From: DATCLA01 sp036564195
GTDB lineage: Bacteria > Bacillota > UBA4882 > UBA8346
Direction of reading: 5' to 3'
DNA length: 35,743 nt
Assembly: GCA_036564195.1 (NCBI GenBank)
Contig: DATCLA010000174.1
Span: forward strand, 1 to 35,743
This document shows, one piece after another, positions 16,743 to 24,988 of this stretch. Both the position numbers and the translations under genes were made by a program. The first letter of the stretch is position 1. Each line of letters opens with the position of its first letter. Under the pieces are notes generated by a model that ran no database searches, was not told the DNA's origin, and worked only from the letters and a program-made list of their open reading frames with translations.

Positions 16743-17492
16743 TTAATAGATCACTTCCTCCAAACAAAGACCCCGGGCTGGAGCAGTAGGTCCAGCATAA
16801 CTACGGTCACGCTGATCCCGAACTTGTTCGAATTGACTAACCGCCATCTTACCATTTCCAACTAAAATTAGGGTTCCCACAATATTACGGACCATGTGAT
16901 ACAAAAAACCATCCGCATTGATCATCACCAGCAATTCCGGACCGCTTTTGTTTAAACAGCAAAAGTTAACCGTCCGAACCGTTGATTTCACTGCCGACCC
17001 CGCTGCCTGAAAACTGCGAAAATCGTACCTGCCAACCAATAGTCGGGCGGCCTTTTGCATCTTTTCCCAATCAAGTTCCTGCCGGTAAAAGTAGACGAAA
17101 TTACGGTTGAACACCGGTCGAAGCGGTGCATTATAGATCCGGTAGGAATAAGTTTTGGATCTGGCTGAGTACCGAGCGTGAAAATCAGGGGCAACCTCAA
17201 CAATGTCAGTGACTACCAGATCCTCCGGAAGCACCGCATTAAGTGCCTTGAGCCATTGACCGGCCGCTAACCGACTCTGAGAACGGAAATTAACCACTTG
17301 ACCCCGGGCATGGACCCCGGAATCGGTCCGTCCGGCGCCGATCAGTTTAACCGTTTCACCACTAATCTGCCTGACTGCCTGTTCCAACACTGCCTGGACC
17401 GTTCGGAGATTTCCGGCCTGTTTTTGAAAACCGGCAAAGTGGGTGCCTTCATAAGCGATGGTTAATTTCAAATTGCGTTCGGAAAGAATCAA
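16743..17492 (-). CDS. truA: tRNA pseudouridine(38-40) synthase TruA
   Basis: 249 residues, the normal length. Makes pseudouridine at positions 38-40 of the tRNA anticodon arm. The catalytic aspartate is in GAGRTDSGVHA (Asp57). Other family segments: LKLTIAYEGTHFAGFQ, FHARYSARSKTYSYRIYN, RPVFNRNFVYFY and GFLYHMVRNIVGTL. TTG start at 17492, 7 nt after GGTGA. It follows ecfT in the standard Firmicutes order. The next genes in many relatives, rplM and rpsI, are absent here; a membrane protein gene follows instead. Confidence 0.96.
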   Translation of the reverse strand: MILSERNLKLTIAYEGTHFAGFQKQAGNLRTVQAVLEQAVRQISGETVKLIGAGRTDSGVHARGQVVNFRSQSRLAAGQWLKALNAVLPEDLVVTDIVEVAPDFHARYSARSKTYSYRIYNAPLRPVFNRNFVYFYRQELDWEKMQKAARLLVGRYDFRSFQAAGSAVKSTVRTVNFCCLNKSGPELLVMINADGFLYHMVRNIVGTLILVGNGKMAVSQFEQVRDQRDRSYAGPTAPARGLCLEEVIY

Positions 17493-17543
17493 GACAACTT
17501 CACCACGGGATTATAAATAGTTAATTAACTCCGGTCCGGCTTG

Positions 17544-18287
17544 TTAAATCAAAACCGTAACGCAAATCAAATAGATAATAGCTATCGCCACCACTAACCA
17601 ATCACCGGCGCCGAACTTAAGCTCGATCCAGGGAGTACGGTTCCGACCGCTACGGTAGCCTCTTGCTTCCATGGCGAAAGCAACTGCGGCAGCTTTACGG
17701 ATGGCCCTAATAAAAATCGGTATTAAGGTACTCCTAAGCCAAGCCTGATTTTGCCACCATGCTTTCCCGGGAGCAGCCCCACGTAATTTTTGTGCCACCA
17801 GTACCTGCTCCGCTTGATCCCAAAGGACCGGAATAAAGCTGAATACTAACCCGGCTGCCAGCGCCAGATCGGCAACCGGAAGCCGAAAAACTGTCAGAGG
17901 CTGAAGCCACTTGGCAAGCCCATCAATCAGACTCAACGGTTTAGTGACGTAATTCAACCAAGCAGCTATTAAAATAGTAATACCCAGTTTAATCAAATTG
18001 CCAATTATCAAGATCCCACCGTTTCCCGGGCCGTTTCCCCAAAAGTTAACTAGTAAGGTAATTAACAACAACCATTTAAACCTTACTATAACCAGCCAAC
18101 CCATTCTTAAGGGAACCCGGGCGGTTAAATATAAACCAGCCACTATTACTACTGGTATAAATAAGCCACTGGGTTTCAGCACAGTTAAGGAAAGAATAAT
18201 CACAATAGTCAGCGTCAGCTTGCTACGGGGATCCGCATTATGCCAAAAAGAGTTTTCCGGGTAGTACTTACCAAGATAATTAATCAT
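17544..18287 (-). CDS. ecfT: Energy-coupling factor transporter transmembrane protein EcfT
   Basis: About 247 residues with five or so hydrophobic spans (LTIVIILSLTVL, GLFIPVVIVAGLYL, WLLLITLLVNFW, LGITILIAAWL, WLVVAIAIIYLICVTVL). Two Ala-Arg-Gly-like coupling motifs are present: AQKLRGA and MEARGYRSG, the segments that contact the EcfA ATPases. With EcfA1 and EcfA2 it forms the shared module that serves vitamin and metal substrate-binding (S) proteins; no S component is encoded here. Start: ATG 18287 with AAAAGGG 5 nt upstream; a GTG at 18302 overlapping the ecfA2 stop is an alternative. Confidence 0.95.
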   Translation of the reverse strand: MINYLGKYYPENSFWHNADPRSKLTLTIVIILSLTVLKPSGLFIPVVIVAGLYLTARVPLRMGWLVIVRFKWLLLITLLVNFWGNGPGNGGILIIGNLIKLGITILIAAWLNYVTKPLSLIDGLAKWLQPLTVFRLPVADLALAAGLVFSFIPVLWDQAEQVLVAQKLRGAAPGKAWWQNQAWLRSTLIPIFIRAIRKAAAVAFAMEARGYRSGRNRTPWIELKFGAGDWLVVAIAIIYLICVTVLI

Positions 18288-18298
18288 TCTAACCCTTT

Positions 18299-19069
18299 TC
18301 ACAACGTTTCGAGATAATTTAGAATATAATCAGGCAGTTTTCTCTGGCGTAACTTTAGCATTTCTGGAAGCCCGATTTGATTTTCATTTAGCAAGCCTAC
18401 ATAACTGGGAAATTCTGCTTTTTTAAAATCAGCTATTAGTTTACCGGCCTTTAAAACCAGGTACCGGTCAACCTGCGGGTAAAGAAAGTCAAGATCATGG
18501 CTGACAATAATCGTAATTCGGTGGCGGCACCGGTAGGCAGTAATTAAATTACGAAGCACTGCCAGGCCTTTTCGGTCCATGCCAATGGTTGGTTCATCCA
18601 GCAATAAGAGTTCCGGATCCATCACTAAAATACTGGCCAGCGCTACCCGGCGTTGTTGTCCACCGCTTAACCGGAAAGGCGAACTTTTTAAATCCCCCTC
18701 GAAGCCGACTTTGCCTAAAACTCGCTCCACGGTTTCACGGGCCGCAGCTACGGTCCGACCACGCACTGTTAAAGCATAAGCTACTTCTTCAAGTACAGTA
18801 TTGGCAAAAAACAGTTGTTCCGGTTCTTGAATGATCAATCCTACCGGAGCTGAATCAGTATTGGCATTTTCCAATGCCACCGCGCCGGAAAAAGGAGTGA
18901 GCAGTCCCGCCAGACAACGTAAAAGACAACTTTTACCGGCCCCGTTGGGTCCGATCAACCCAACCGTTTCACCGGCGTTCGCGTCAAATGTCACTCGGTC
19001 TAAAGCTACTACTTGATAGGGAGTATTCCGGTGATAGTAAAAACTGAGGTCATTAACTTTGAGTTTCAT
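18299..19069 (-). CDS. ecfA2: Energy-coupling factor ATPase EcfA2
   Basis: 256-residue ABC ATPase. Walker A GLIGPNGAGKS (~40), Q-loop IIQEPEQLFF, signature RLSGGQQRRVALA, Walker B LLLLDEPTIGMD, H-loop IIVSHDLDF. Second of two ecfA genes, assigned A2 from the fixed order rplQ-ecfA1-ecfA2-ecfT. Start: ATG 19069 inside the end of ecfA1 (17-nt overlap), with a distant GGAG; a TTG one codon earlier is possible. Its stop TGA overlaps the alternative GTG start of ecfT. Confidence 0.96.
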   Translation of the reverse strand: MKLKVNDLSFYYHRNTPYQVVALDRVTFDANAGETVGLIGPNGAGKSCLLRCLAGLLTPFSGAVALENANTDSAPVGLIIQEPEQLFFANTVLEEVAYALTVRGRTVAAARETVERVLGKVGFEGDLKSSPFRLSGGQQRRVALASILVMDPELLLLDEPTIGMDRKGLAVLRNLITAYRCRHRITIIVSHDLDFLYPQVDRYLVLKAGKLIADFKKAEFPSYVGLLNENQIGLPEMLKLRQRKLPDYILNYLETL

Positions 19070-19832
19070 CAAATCGGATCAACTCCGGACCATAAATTGA
19101 CTGTGAGACCTGCCGGGGAAAGCGCCATTCCAACGGTTGTAAAGGGGCCGGTTCCAAACCGGCTTCACTTAAAATTCGTTCATCATTTAACTGGTCCATC
19201 CCAACCGGCTCCAACTTTTGCCTGGTTAACAAATAAGTTTGACTGCAATAACGGATATTACGGATGTCGTGGTCCAGCCATAACACCGCTACCTGGCACG
19301 GAAGTTCGTTTTGCAGATAATATAAGAAAACAGCCTGATTATAGCTGTCTAACATTCCTAAAGGTTCATCCAGGATCAATAATTCCGGTTCCGTAATTAA
19401 TACTGCAGCTAAAGCTAATCGGCGCAGTTCACCTCCGGATAGCTGACTGCTGGAAAAGTGGCGTTTGGACTCCAAGCCGAATTTAGCTAAAAATTCAGCT
19501 ACTTTGGACCGAATTTGCCTGGCAGGGTAGTTTAAAACACTTAACCCGAAAGCCAAATCCTCTTCAACTGTAGTGCCGATCATCTGCGACTGGCTGTTTT
19601 GAAAGACGAGCCCGATACGCAAAGCATGATTGCAACTACTCCTCAGTAAAACTTCTCCATGCTGTGGCGCAATTAACCCGGCTGCTAAAAGAGCAATCGT
19701 ACTTTTACCGCTGCCGTTTGACCCCAATACTATTACTCGTTCTCCGGATGCTATTGAAAGATTGGCCCCGGAAAGGATTAGGGCCTGCCCTGGATATCCA
19801 AAGCCGACCCCCTTAAATTCTAAAAGTTTCAC
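19053..19832 (-). CDS. ecfA1: Energy-coupling factor ATPase EcfA1
   Basis: 259-residue ABC ATPase. Walker A VLGSNGSGKST, Q-loop LVFQNSQSQMIG, signature QLSGGELRRLALA, Walker B LLILDEPLGMLD, H-loop LWLDHDI. It begins 8 nt after the rplQ stop at a GTG with no clear ribosome site, so translation is probably coupled to rplQ. In EcfA1 proteins the residue after Walker B is Glu as usual; here DEP is intact, so it should be active. Partner of EcfA2 in the shared ECF energising module. Confidence 0.95.
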   Translation of the reverse strand: MKLLEFKGVGFGYPGQALILSGANLSIASGERVIVLGSNGSGKSTIALLAAGLIAPQHGEVLLRSSCNHALRIGLVFQNSQSQMIGTTVEEDLAFGLSVLNYPARQIRSKVAEFLAKFGLESKRHFSSSQLSGGELRRLALAAVLITEPELLILDEPLGMLDSYNQAVFLYYLQNELPCQVAVLWLDHDIRNIRYCSQTYLLTRQKLEPVGMDQLNDERILSEAGLEPAPLQPLEWRFPRQVSQSIYGPELIRFDETQS

Positions 19833-19840
19833 AATTAAGC

Positions 19841-20179
19841 TTAAACCAGTTCTAAAATTACCATCGGGGCAGCATCGCCACGCCGGGGCCCGATTTTAAG
19901 AATTCTGGTATAGCCCCCTTTACGTTCGGCATAGCGGCCGGCAACTTCGTTAAAGAGTTTTTGCAATACTTTTGGCTCAGTAATTATTTCAGCAGCTAGG
20001 CGCCGGGCATGTAAATCACCCCGTTTTGCCAAAGTGATAGTTTTTTCAGCCAAAGAGCGGGCTTCTTTCGCTTTGATTTCGGTCGTTTCAATTTTACCAT
20101 TGGCAATTAGCGCAGTTACCAGACTTCGAAATAATGCTTTGCGATGGGCAGATTTCCGGCCCAATTTGCGTTCTAGCAT
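19841..20179 (-). CDS. rplQ: 50S ribosomal protein L17
   Basis: 112 residues, standard. N-terminus LERKLGRKSAHRKALFRSLV and C-terminus YTRILKIGPRRGDAAPMVILEL are diagnostic. It sits near the peptide exit tunnel of the large subunit. ATG start behind AAGGAGG. Last gene of the alpha operon in the usual order, and 57 nt after rpoA. Confidence 0.98.
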   Translation of the reverse strand: MLERKLGRKSAHRKALFRSLVTALIANGKIETTEIKAKEARSLAEKTITLAKRGDLHARRLAAEIITEPKVLQKLFNEVAGRYAERKGGYTRILKIGPRRGDAAPMVILELV

Positions 20180-20237
20180 TTTATTTCCTCCTTATCAACC
20201 ACCTAATTCAACTTACTTTATTTAGACATTAAATTTT

Positions 20238-21194
20238 TTATTCATCGGATTTCCGTAGCCCAAGTCCCAGGCTTTGTAGTTTTTGTTCTACCTCTTCCAA
20301 TGACTTGCGGCCCAAGTTCCTGACTTTCATCATATCCTCTTCAGTCTTGCGGGTTAACTCTTCAACGGTATTGATCCCGGCCCGTTTTAAACAATTATAT
20401 GAACGGACCGAGAGATCCAATTCCTCGATAGTCATTTCTAAAATTTTATCTTTGGACTCTTCTTCCTTTTCAACCATAATTTCGGTCTTGCCAATGGTTT
20501 GGCTTAAGTTCACAAACAGCATTAAATGTTCAGTCATGATTTTAGCCGCTAAAGAGATTGCTTCAACCGGACTGATGCTACCGTCGGTAGTAACTTCCAA
20601 AACCAACTTATCGTAATCGGTAATCTGACCAACCCTGGTATGGGCAATGGTATAGTTAACTTTTTTTACTGGCGAGAACCAGGCGTCCACCGCAATTACA
20701 CCAATGATATTTTCGGAGTTTTTATTCCGTTCGGAGGGAACATATCCTCTTCCCCGATCAATGACGATTTCCATCTCCAAAGAACCGCCTTGGGAAACAG
20801 TTGCAATATACAAGTCGGGATTGAGGATTTCAACATCACTGCTAACCTGGATATCTGCAGCTGTTACTGTTTTGGTTTCGGGGAGATCTTTAATATCCAA
20901 GTAAATCTTTTTGGGGCATTCACCATGGACTTTAACTAATAGTTTTTTCAGGTTTAACACAATATCGGTAGTATCCTCAACTACCCCCGGAATCGTTGAA
21001 AACTCATGAAGTATTCCGTTAATTTTCACGGCTGTTACTGCATAACCCGGTAGGGAAGAGAGAAGGATCCGCCGAAGCGAGTTGCCCAGGGTGGTTCCGT
21101 AACCCCTTTCTAACGGTTCAATCACGAAAACGCCGTAACGATCTTGATCATCTGTTTCTTCCAGGGTGATTTTGGGCTTTTCGATTTCGATCAA
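20238..21194 (-). CDS. rpoA: RNA polymerase alpha subunit
   Basis: 318 residues. The N-terminal dimerisation domain includes YGVFVIEPLERGYGTTLGNS and LRRILLSSLPGYAVTAVKI. The C-terminal domain that binds UP elements and activators holds ELDLSVRSYNCLKRAGINTV and VRNLGRKSLEEV. TTG start at 21194 after GGAGGGG. Two alphas scaffold the polymerase core. Lies between rpsD and rplQ as in most Firmicutes. Confidence 0.99.
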   Translation of the reverse strand: MIEIEKPKITLEETDDQDRYGVFVIEPLERGYGTTLGNSLRRILLSSLPGYAVTAVKINGILHEFSTIPGVVEDTTDIVLNLKKLLVKVHGECPKKIYLDIKDLPETKTVTAADIQVSSDVEILNPDLYIATVSQGGSLEMEIVIDRGRGYVPSERNKNSENIIGVIAVDAWFSPVKKVNYTIAHTRVGQITDYDKLVLEVTTDGSISPVEAISLAAKIMTEHLMLFVNLSQTIGKTEIMVEKEEESKDKILEMTIEELDLSVRSYNCLKRAGINTVEELTRKTEEDMMKVRNLGRKSLEEVEQKLQSLGLGLRKSDE

Positions 21195-21284
21195 AGTATA
21201 CCCCTCCTTCTCACATTAGGGAAACCATTATTAAAATTCAAGTAAAAATTATTCTCGTATTCTGCTTGTAAAACGCAGCGAAGA

Positions 21285-21911
21285 TTAACGGGAATATAGC
21301 TCAACAATCAAATGTTCTTGAACTGGGACATCAATCTGTTCCCGGGTCGGTAGGGCTTTAATCTTTGCAGTATAGTTATTAGCGTTATATTCAATCCATT
21401 CCGGAATAGTCTTTCCGGCTGCCGCCTCCAGGTTTTCTTTGATCTTTGCCAAACCAAGACTTTTTTCTTTCAATTGAATCTCATCACCGGCTCTTACCAG
21501 GAAGGAAGGGATATCCACCTTTTTACCGTTTACCAGAAAATGACCGTGTCTAACCAACTGTCGGGCTTCTTTGCGTGATAAGCCCAGTCCCAGACGGTAA
21601 ACCACATTATCTAAGCGACGCTCAAGCAATTGCAATAAATTTTCACCCGTGATCCCTTTTTTACGTTCCGCCAAAGCGAAATATCGTGAAAATTGTTTTT
21701 CCAACACCCCGTAGACCCGGCGTAATTTTTGTTTCTCACGGAGCTGAATACCATATTCAGAAATTTTCTTCCGAGACTGGCCGTGTTGACCGGGAGCATA
21801 AGCACGTTTACTGACACTACACTTTCCAGTGTAACAACGCTCCCCTTTTAAATAAAGTTTCTCGCCTTCACGGCGGCAAAGTTTACAAACAGCTTCTGTA
21901 TAGCGTGCCAT
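21285..21911 (-). CDS. rpsD: 30S ribosomal protein S4 (zinc form)
   Basis: 208 residues. The N-terminus keeps four cysteines (C9, C12, C26, C31), the zinc-binding C+ form. The S4 RNA-binding domain lies at RRLDNVVYRLGLGLSRKEAR and LVRHGHFLVNGKKVDIPS. It nucleates 30S assembly. ATG start 12 nt after GGAGGTG. A 90-nt AT-rich gap separates it from rpoA. Confidence 0.99.
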   Translation of the reverse strand: MARYTEAVCKLCRREGEKLYLKGERCYTGKCSVSKRAYAPGQHGQSRKKISEYGIQLREKQKLRRVYGVLEKQFSRYFALAERKKGITGENLLQLLERRLDNVVYRLGLGLSRKEARQLVRHGHFLVNGKKVDIPSFLVRAGDEIQLKEKSLGLAKIKENLEAAAGKTIPEWIEYNANNYTAKIKALPTREQIDVPVQEHLIVELYSR

Positions 21912-21933
21912 AGGGCTTTAATACACCTCCTAA

Positions 21934-22338
21934 TTATACTCGACGACGTTTGGGCGGACGGCACCCGTTATGCGGTATTGGGGTAACATCCTTAATCATA
22001 TTGACAAATAAACCTGCAGCCTGTAAAGAACGGATCGCGGCTTCACGTCCTGCCCCGGGTCCTTTAACAAAGACTTCCACATTTTTCATCCCATGGTCCA
22101 TTGCTTTTTTGGCAGCTTCTTCAGCAGCCATCCCAGCAGCAAACGGAGTGCTTTTCCGGGAACCCTTAAATCCCATATGACCGGCGCTTGCCCATGATAA
22201 CACATTTCCGGCCGGATCAGTAATGGTTACAATGGTATTATTAAAAGTCGAATGAATATGGGCTACGCCATTGTCAATATTTTTACGTTCTTTTTTACGA
22301 ATCCGGACTCCTCTTTTTGTAGAAGTCGTCTTGGCCAT
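21934..22338 (-). CDS. rpsK: 30S ribosomal protein S11
   Basis: 134 residues. GVAHIHSTFNNTIVTITD, SWASAGHMGFKGSRKSTPFA and the C-terminal TPIPHNGCRPPKRRRV are diagnostic. It contacts the 30S platform and mRNA exit path. ATG start. 16 nt after rpsM. Confidence 0.99.
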   Translation of the reverse strand: MAKTTSTKRGVRIRKKERKNIDNGVAHIHSTFNNTIVTITDPAGNVLSWASAGHMGFKGSRKSTPFAAGMAAEEAAKKAMDHGMKNVEVFVKGPGAGREAAIRSLQAAGLFVNMIKDVTPIPHNGCRPPKRRRV

Positions 22339-22354
22339 TTAATTCAACCTCCCC

Positions 22355-22726
22355 TTATTTCTTCCTTTTTGCTCCGACGGTCCTTTTCGGTCCTTTGCGA
22401 GTCCGGGCATTAGTCTTAGTCCGTTGCCCTCTTACGGGTAAGCCCCGCCGGTGGCGCAGACCACGATAACAACCGATTTCAATCAGACGTTTGATATTTA
22501 ATGACTCTATCCGTCGCAAATCTCCTTCAACCTGGTAATCACGATCGATTACTTCACGTAACCTAGTTATTTCTTCTTCGGTTAAATCCCGAACCCGAGT
22601 GTCAGCATTTACTCCGGCTTTGGCCAGCACTTCATTAGCTGTGGTACGCCCCAAACCATAAATATATGTCAGGGCAATCTCTACCCGTTTATCACGCGGT
22701 AAATCAACACCAGCGATACGCGCCAT
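22355..22726 (-). CDS. rpsM: 30S ribosomal protein S13
   Basis: 123 residues starting MARIAGVDLPRDKRVEIALT; IGCYRGLRHRRGLPVRGQRT and the basic tail GPKRTVGAKRKK are diagnostic. It is on the 30S head and contacts the P-site tRNA and the 50S subunit. ATG start behind GAGGAGG. A 100-nt AT-rich gap precedes it, the largest in this half of the cluster, and could hold an internal promoter or an S4-type leader, though I see no clear match. Confidence 0.99.
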   Translation of the reverse strand: MARIAGVDLPRDKRVEIALTYIYGLGRTTANEVLAKAGVNADTRVRDLTEEEITRLREVIDRDYQVEGDLRRIESLNIKRLIEIGCYRGLRHRRGLPVRGQRTKTNARTRKGPKRTVGAKRKK

Positions 22727-22826
22727 AAAACTACCTCCTCTTTTATCAAAAAATATATATTTTGAAATTAATAAATTTACCGGACTATTAATTAATAATG
22801 GAATAAACTGATCACAAACGTAAACT

Positions 22827-22940
22827 TTATCCTTGTTTTTGCTTGTGTTTCGGATTCGAACAAATTACCAGGACTCGACCTTTTCTTTTAATGATTTTAC
22901 ATTGTTCACAAATCGGTTTAACAGAAGGTCTAACTTTCAC
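22827..22940 (-). CDS. rpmJ: 50S ribosomal protein L36 (zinc form)
   Basis: 37 residues, read by hand: MKVRPSVKPICEQCKIIKRK then GRVLVICSNPKHKQKQG. Zinc ligands C11, C14, C27 and H32 are all present, the C+ form. GTG start at 22940, 8 nt after AGGAGG. The smallest 50S protein, in its usual place between infA and rpsM. Confidence 0.97.
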   Translation of the reverse strand: MKVRPSVKPICEQCKIIKRKGRVLVICSNPKHKQKQG

Positions 22941-22994
22941 GATGAAATCCTCCTTCATTTAAAGGCTATCAATGTATGGTAACCTGATTGGGGA

Positions 22995-23021
22995 AACTTA
23001 CCCGCAACCCTTGAGTAAGTT
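22995..23021 (-). other. Hairpin over the infA stop, before rpmJ
   Basis: AACTTAC and GTAAGTT form a 7-bp perfect stem. The 13-nt loop contains a small inner CAA-GGG-TTG stem. In the transcript it begins within the infA TAA and is followed by TTTCCCC, a short T-run. It could be a weak attenuator or a processing or stability element in the gap before rpmJ. Confidence 0.45.
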
Positions 23022-23238
23022 ATTTAAAGCGATAAATGATTCGGCCTCTGGTAAGGTCATAAGCCGAAAGTTCAATTGTAACCCGATCCCCAGGTAAGAT
23101 TTTAATAAAATTCATCCGCATTTTCCCAGAGATATGAGCTAACACCTGATGACCATTCTCCAACTCAACTTTAAACATTGCGTTGGGTAAAGGCTCGATA
23201 ACAGTACCTTCGACTTCAATGATATCCTCTTTACCCAT
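23020..23238 (-). CDS. infA: Translation initiation factor IF-1
   Basis: 72 residues, the exact usual length, starting MGKEDIIEVEGTVIEPLPNA; the S1-like OB-fold segments FKVELENGHQVLAHISGKMR and ILPGDRVTIELSAYDLTRGR are complete. It blocks the A site during initiation. Start ATG 23238 after AAGGGG; a longer reading from 23259 is not needed. It overlaps the KOW gene by 8 nt, implying coupling. Confidence 0.99.
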   Translation of the reverse strand: MGKEDIIEVEGTVIEPLPNAMFKVELENGHQVLAHISGKMRMNFIKILPGDRVTIELSAYDLTRGRIIYRFK

Positions 23239-23539
23239 GAAACCGATCCCCTTCCTCAAGTTCTTTTTTCTTACTTCGAATTGCAGCCGCGATTTGAAAA
23301 TCTTTAACCGGTAGACCCTTTAACACTAGATCTTCGATTTCTGTCGCTACCAGCATGGTAATCATCACATGTTTCAAATTCTTCTTTTTTGGTTTAGCAA
23401 CTGGACGTTTTTCTCCATCAACAACTTCGAGATATTTTTCACCGTCAGTTCTCCAAATCAGGTATAAGCTTCCTCTATCCCTACCTGCGGTGGATCTGAT
23501 TAACTGGCCGTACCGCAACCCGTCTACCGTCTTGAACAT
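23231..23539 (-). CDS. KOW-domain RNA-binding protein (L14e/L6e-like)
   Basis: 102 residues. The N-terminus (GLRYGQLIRSTAGRDRGSLY) is a KOW-type beta fold like archaeal/eukaryotic ribosomal L14e. A basic linker (RPVAKPKKKNLKHV) follows, then an acidic-basic helical tail (IRSKKKELEEGD). Small genes of this type lie between map and infA in many Firmicutes; the role is probably RNA or ribosome binding but is not established. ATG start, five bases after the map stop region. Overlaps infA by 8 nt. Confidence 0.85.
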   Translation of the reverse strand: MFKTVDGLRYGQLIRSTAGRDRGSLYLIWRTDGEKYLEVVDGEKRPVAKPKKKNLKHVMITMLVATEIEDLVLKGLPVKDFQIAAAIRSKKKELEEGDRFHG

Positions 23540-23543
23540 AATT

Positions 23544-24320
23544 TTACTCTACCCCCGGTAAAAGCTCCGGACGCAAAAGAGTTAATATTTCCGGTTCTCC
23601 GGTAGTGATGGCAATGGTATGTTCAAAATGGGCTGAACATTTTCCATCCGTTGTCCGGACAGTCCAATGGTCTTGGTAGTCAACTTCAACCTGATAGGTC
23701 CCTTGGTTGACCATGGGCTCAATCGCCAGAGTCATTCCTCTTTTTAACTTGGGATTGTATTCATTTCCAACATAATTAGGAATTTGGGGCGATTCATGCA
23801 TATGCCGGCCAATCCCATGTCCGACAAAATCCCGTACTACTGAAAAATTATTTGCTTCAACATGCTTTTGAATAGCTGCGGAAATATCATAAAGCCGGTT
23901 ACCTTGAATCGCTTTCTCTATACCTTTATACAATGACTGCTGGGTAACTTCAAGTAAAATTTTTATTTCCGGGGCAATTTCTCCCACACCAACGGTGATT
24001 GCGGCGTCGGCATTGAAATTATTATAAATAACTCCAAAATCCAATCCTACAATATCACCATTTCTAAGAATCCGGTTTCCGGGTATCCCGTGAACCACTT
24101 CATCATTTACCGAAGTACACAAGGAAGCCGGAAAACCGTTATAGCCTTTAAAGGAAGGAATTGCATGATACTTCTTAGTTAGTGCTTCCGCTTTACGGTC
24201 AAGCTCCAAGGTGGTTATTCCGGGACGAATCATCCGGCGCAACTCTTCAAGAACTTTAGCAACAATACTGCCGGCCACCCGCATGATGTTGATTTCCGCT
24301 TGCGACTTCAAGATAATCAT
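23544..24320 (-). CDS. map: Methionine aminopeptidase, type I
   Basis: 258 residues. Removes the starting methionine from new proteins. The five metal ligands are visible: two Asp (GLDFGVIYNNFNADAAIT), His (GHGIGRHMHESPQIPNY), Glu (AIEPMV) and the last Glu (FEHTIAIT). ATG start overlaps the adk stop as ATGA, so the two are coupled. Standard position after secY-adk. Confidence 0.98.
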   Translation of the reverse strand: MIILKSQAEINIMRVAGSIVAKVLEELRRMIRPGITTLELDRKAEALTKKYHAIPSFKGYNGFPASLCTSVNDEVVHGIPGNRILRNGDIVGLDFGVIYNNFNADAAITVGVGEIAPEIKILLEVTQQSLYKGIEKAIQGNRLYDISAAIQKHVEANNFSVVRDFVGHGIGRHMHESPQIPNYVGNEYNPKLKRGMTLAIEPMVNQGTYQVEVDYQDHWTVRTTDGKCSAHFEHTIAITTGEPEILTLLRPELLPGVE

Positions 24321-24973
24321 TGCCGTCGTTCCTCCACCGCCCGGAAAATTTGATCAGCTAATTCAGCAATCGGCGTTGTACCGTCAAAAGTCAGCAGCAA
24401 TCCCTGGTGTTGATAATAATCAATTAATGGCGCAGTCTGTTCCTGATAGATCTTGATTCTTTTCCCGACCGTCTCCGGAGAATCGTCCGAACGTTGGTAA
24501 ACCTCACCGCCGCATTGGTCACAAACACCGGCTACCTTCTCCCTTTTTGTGACGATATGATAAACGGCGGCACAGTTACGGCAGATTCTCCTTCCGGTCA
24601 GCCGGGCCATTAGGATTTCAAAATCAACTTGAATATTTATTACCGCGGTCAGTTTTTTCCGCTGACTGTCCAAAAAGGCCGCTAAAGAGGTTGCTTGGGC
24701 AATAGTACGCGGAAAACCATCCAGTAAAAATCCCTTTTGACAATCATCTTTTAATAATCGCGCTTCGATAATGCCAATCACAACTTCATCGGGGACCAGT
24801 TTACCGGCATCCAGATAGCTCCGGGCTTTCACTCCCAAAGGGGTTGCTTCCTTAATCGCCGCACGAAAAATATCGCCGGTCGAAATATGGGGAATTTGAT
24901 ACTTTTCAACCAAAAATTCGGCTTGTGTGCCTTTACCCGCTCCGGGAGGTCCCAATAAGATTAGATTTAACAT
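24317..24973 (-). CDS. adk: Adenylate kinase (zinc LID form)
   Basis: About 218 residues. P-loop GPPGAGKGTQ near the N-terminus, NMP-binding segment ISTGDIFRAAI, DGFPRTIAQA, and a long LID with a four-cysteine zinc site (CRNCAAVYH and CDQCGGEVYQR). It interconverts ATP, ADP and AMP. Start: ATG 24973 about 10 nt after AAGG; a TTG at 24979 sits too close to that site. Lies between secY and map. Confidence 0.98.
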   Translation of the reverse strand: MLNLILLGPPGAGKGTQAEFLVEKYQIPHISTGDIFRAAIKEATPLGVKARSYLDAGKLVPDEVVIGIIEARLLKDDCQKGFLLDGFPRTIAQATSLAAFLDSQRKKLTAVINIQVDFEILMARLTGRRICRNCAAVYHIVTKREKVAGVCDQCGGEVYQRSDDSPETVGKRIKIYQEQTAPLIDYYQHQGLLLTFDGTTPIAELADQIFRAVEERRQ

Positions 24974-24988
24974 TTTCAAATAACCTTC

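Noticed and set aside
17510..17515. TATAAT on the minus strand just upstream of truA
   Set aside because: No acceptable -35 box at 16-18 nt (the bases there read CGGACC), so it is not reported as a promoter.
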